64,000 bases of DNA. Origin: Marsupella aquatica. Its lineage: Eukaryota > Marchantiophyta. Of this stretch, positions 61,101-64,000 are shown piece by piece. Within the stretch, counting starts at the first letter, position 1. Each line of letters begins with the position of its first letter. The translations under genes and the position numbers were made by a program. Location of the stretch: contig OZ316891.1 in assembly GCA_973895155.1 (NCBI GenBank), positions 20,398,001-20,462,000 of the forward strand. Reading direction: 5' to 3'. The notes beneath the pieces are model-generated. The model was not told where the DNA came from, ran no database searches, and saw only the letters and a program-made list of their open reading frames with translations.

Positions 61101-64000
61101 ATGGTCATCTGGGGTAATGGATCTGGGGTAATGGATCCATGGAAAGTCATTTATAGGACTATCATGCTGCCTGCTAGTTGACGCCCGAGCCTTGGGCACA
61201 CAATATCAAGATAATCACCAAAAGACCAGGACTCTTAACTGGCTTATCAGCTTATTCATCCAGCCAGTTAAGAGTACTGTGGTGTGGGGAGGTGGAAACT
61301 TCCTAGAGAGAAATCACTTTTACACAAACTCCACCCAAAGGTGGGGTTCAGACTAAGCTCTTTGCACTTAGACTAAATATGATAATTGCTTAGTTGTAGT
61401 GGTTAGGAGACTAGTTAGGCCAGGCAGTGGACACTCTGCATGCCATAAATGACTTTCCAAGGAGTAGCCTCACTGACTCCTCTCTCATGGCCATGAAAAT
61501 TGAGAATAAGAAAGTGCCATATAGCATACTCATCCCTGGAACATGAAAAGTTATTTTGTACTCTAGCAAAAAGTTTAAGTTTAAAAGTTTAAGTTTTTTA
61601 GTGAAATACAGGTGATCTAATTTTTTGTGGCAAACATAAATAGGACATTGATTAGGAAGCCTGATATTGAAAAGTTGTGCACATAAGGTACAAGAGTAAA
61701 AATACACATGTAAAGAAAAGTAATAATGAACAGGAAAAATTTAAGTCTATGGTATTGGGTTATGCTCATATTATACACAAGTAAAGATACTTATCTTAAC
61801 TAATGACACTCAAATGAATTAAAACCATAAATTCAGGACACAAAACCATGAGTAGAACTTAAAGACAGGAGGTGTGCACTTTAATTAGATCATTTTTTCT
61901 TCACTAATCATAATAAGGACTAGAACTTCAGTGAGCTTTGTTAAAGGGTGGATGATCAAAAGTCTTTGTAAAAGGGTGGATGATCAAAAGTATAGCAAAG
62001 ATTGAAAAATTTAGAGGGGTGCCAGACTAAATTCAAAATCTAAAGTATACAAGGGATGCACCTTGGGAAGACACATTGAATTAAAATACACAAGAAAAGA
62101 AGTTTGAATAAGACAAAATATTGGAAGATGGATTCACCATATCATTCTTAAATAGACCATACAGATACTCCAATGGCGAGTAATGCTGACGGAAATGAAC
62201 CACACATTTCAAAGCGGCAGTCAATTGCACAGTAGGGGGTTTAGGTGACCCCTTACTGCTGTGACCTCACGGTGCTCAATCTGACCTGGTTGGCAAGGAA
62301 GGCCTCCCACCTAATATACCTCTAAACATTGGGTTTGACATGATAAAGCGGGGCAGAAAAAGCACTAATGTTTTGCAAACCAGTTGGCTTTCTTGTGCAC
62401 CGTAATGAGTGACGGAGTATATGATTCATGAGAGACAGCTAAGGCCTAAGGAGCTACCACTCTCGACTGCGAGTGTCTACTACTTACGCTCACCGTATGA
62501 TGAAGAGAGTCACTACTCAATCCATCACCACACTCAGAAGGACGAGTATCTCCCGTCCTGGTATCATCGTATAATGAGAGCATGCTATAATCCGTGTTTA
62601 CCGCGCGTGTGGATAGATTATAGTTAAAGATTGCAGGCATTCAAAGGCATGTGTACAGTTACGCGAAAGATACTTGCACGATTCTCCAATTTCGTGCTTC
62701 ACAGGAATTACAGGAATCAGAATTGTGGCAGCGAGCCCACGGGCAGTCGAGTTGGGTGGGCAGATCTACTCCTCGTGTACTGTAGGTGGCAGTAGCTACG
62801 GAGTTACTGGGATTCGACGCTCTATTCAAAGAGAGCTGGTACAGTGATTGGAGTAAAAGGGAGGGGAGGAAGAAGCACATGATCGATCATCAGCAGGCAC
62901 CGGCCACTGGGCGTGGGCGGAACATGGATACCCACGATATGGCATAGCACACCCCACAGCGCAAATCGAACAGAGATTGGAATCATGAAAACCTGCCTTC
63001 CTGCCTTCTATGCCCCTGCCACTTGTACCGGACATTCTGGGAAAGCAGCAGCAGCGGTGTGTATTGTTTGCTTGACCTCGCTTCTATGGTACCGACTGCT
63101 TCTTCGTCTTGTCCTGGCGTCGGTCGGCCTTTCGTCCGTTGTCAGACTGATAATGGGCAAAATATAGGGGCGTCGTGTATGGAAAGAAATATCACCCTGT
63201 CGGGGGACGACAGATTACAGTACTGCTCGTATAATTCTATCCCTATTGAGGAAGCTCGGTCTAGTGGTCTAGAGAAGTGATCGAGTGAGTGGAGGACAAG
63301 GAAGGAAAAGTATTGGCGTTAGACACCGCCGTAGTGCACCAGTGCCCCTTTCCTGTAAGAGATCATGGATGATTGTATTTATTGCAGTCAGAAAGTCTAG
63401 ATTGGCTTCAGAATTTCGGCTCTGAACGAAAATAAAATATCTTTTCCGGCGAAATCTCAGCGCTCGTGAAAGCTGGGTAAATTCATTCTAGAATCGTTTC
63501 TCTTCTATCGTGTATCTCATGTCACGGTCTCCCCAGAGGATTCCTAAATTCCTTCGAATGAAAATCAAATGTGCTCTGTAACTCGTGGCTGGTAACTCAT
63601 AACTACTGTACAGCAGGCACCTCATTAATTCGATCCAGTCACGCTTGCCAGCATTCGCTTTGGCTTCCTCTTCGTGTCTGTAGAGGTTCAGGACAGTACA
63701 GTGTGTGTCAAACAAGGTCCAAATCTGCTGATAAGGCTAGTTCCATAGGTGTCGTGTGGAGAGGCAGGCAGGCTCTCGATGAACTCGTATTATTAAGGCT
63801 GTTGCCAAACAAATATCATGGTCCCAGACTCTCAAAAGCATCTTTAGACTCGGTGAAGACTTCTGGCTCTCTTGGCAGACTCGACCTGAAAACGAGTGAC
63901 AAGCGTCTGCATCTCAATGACCAATTCTCAGTGCATCTTAAGTGCAGAATGATGCTTCAATGCAGAGTTCTACGGACTAAACACACTTCTCGTAATGCAT
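58110..64000. other. Gene-poor end of the window
   Basis: I find no gene I can support in this 5.9 kb. The longest frames (for example 58071-58364 plus, 61411-61707 minus, 62913-63167 plus) lack recognisable motifs and splice context. Minor features are a 14-bp perfect inverted repeat (61231-61244 with 61262-61275) and a 28-bp-spaced direct repeat of aaagggtggatgatcaaaag at 61943 and 61971. Confidence 0.4.

Noticed and set aside
1-64000. tRNA, rRNA, snRNA or CRISPR features
   Set aside because: No box A/B pair, snRNA core or spaced direct-repeat array was found by eye; a eukaryotic nuclear region is not expected to hold CRISPR. A covariance-model scan would be decisive for RNAs.

Overview
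The window is nuclear DNA from a land plant. It holds five spliced or single-exon protein genes typical of plants, GT-AG introns mostly of 100-600 bp, TATA and AATAAA signals, and long gene-poor stretches full of decayed transposons and tandem repeats. Moderate GC, many short introns and a many-exon CESA would fit a non-seed plant such as a bryophyte or lycophyte, but that is inference and no species can be named.

Layout. 0.7-6.5 kb, minus strand: a complete 14-exon cellulose synthase catalytic subunit (reconstructed 1109 aa), with a GA-rich, repeat-bearing 5' region to about 8.1 kb. 8.1-13.5 kb: non-coding, with tandem duplications and, at 11.2 kb on the plus strand, a broken copy of the first exon of the CHCH gene found 5 kb away. 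13.9-15.1 kb, minus: an intact single-exon F-box/kelch protein. 16.0-17.3 kb, minus: a three-exon gene for a 162-aa twin-CX9C protein with a C-terminal membrane-like segment. 17.5-28.3 kb: repeats and two non-autonomous terminal-inverted-repeat elements.

29.0-34.2 kb, plus: a complete 15-exon ADP-glucose pyrophosphorylase large subunit (542 aa). 36.4-36.8 kb, plus: a candidate 159-aa membrane-anchored or secreted peptide precursor. 37.9-46.3 kb: a 195-bp MITE, Ty1/copia fragments, an interspersed repeat in both orientations, a foldback, and a 96-97 bp minisatellite. 47.3-54.5 kb, plus: a gamma-tubulin complex component 5 (GCP5) gene, about 1058 aa, with a perfect 30-bp hairpin in one intron. 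54.6-64 kb: no gene I can support, only satellite-like and other repeats.

The genes do not form an operon or one pathway. CESA (cellulose), the AGPase large subunit (starch) and GCP5 (microtubule nucleation, which guides cellulose synthase tracks) touch carbohydrate and wall biology, but the grouping is probably coincidental. Exon borders were set by hand from splice dinucleotides, phase continuity and remembered family conservation, without transcript evidence.
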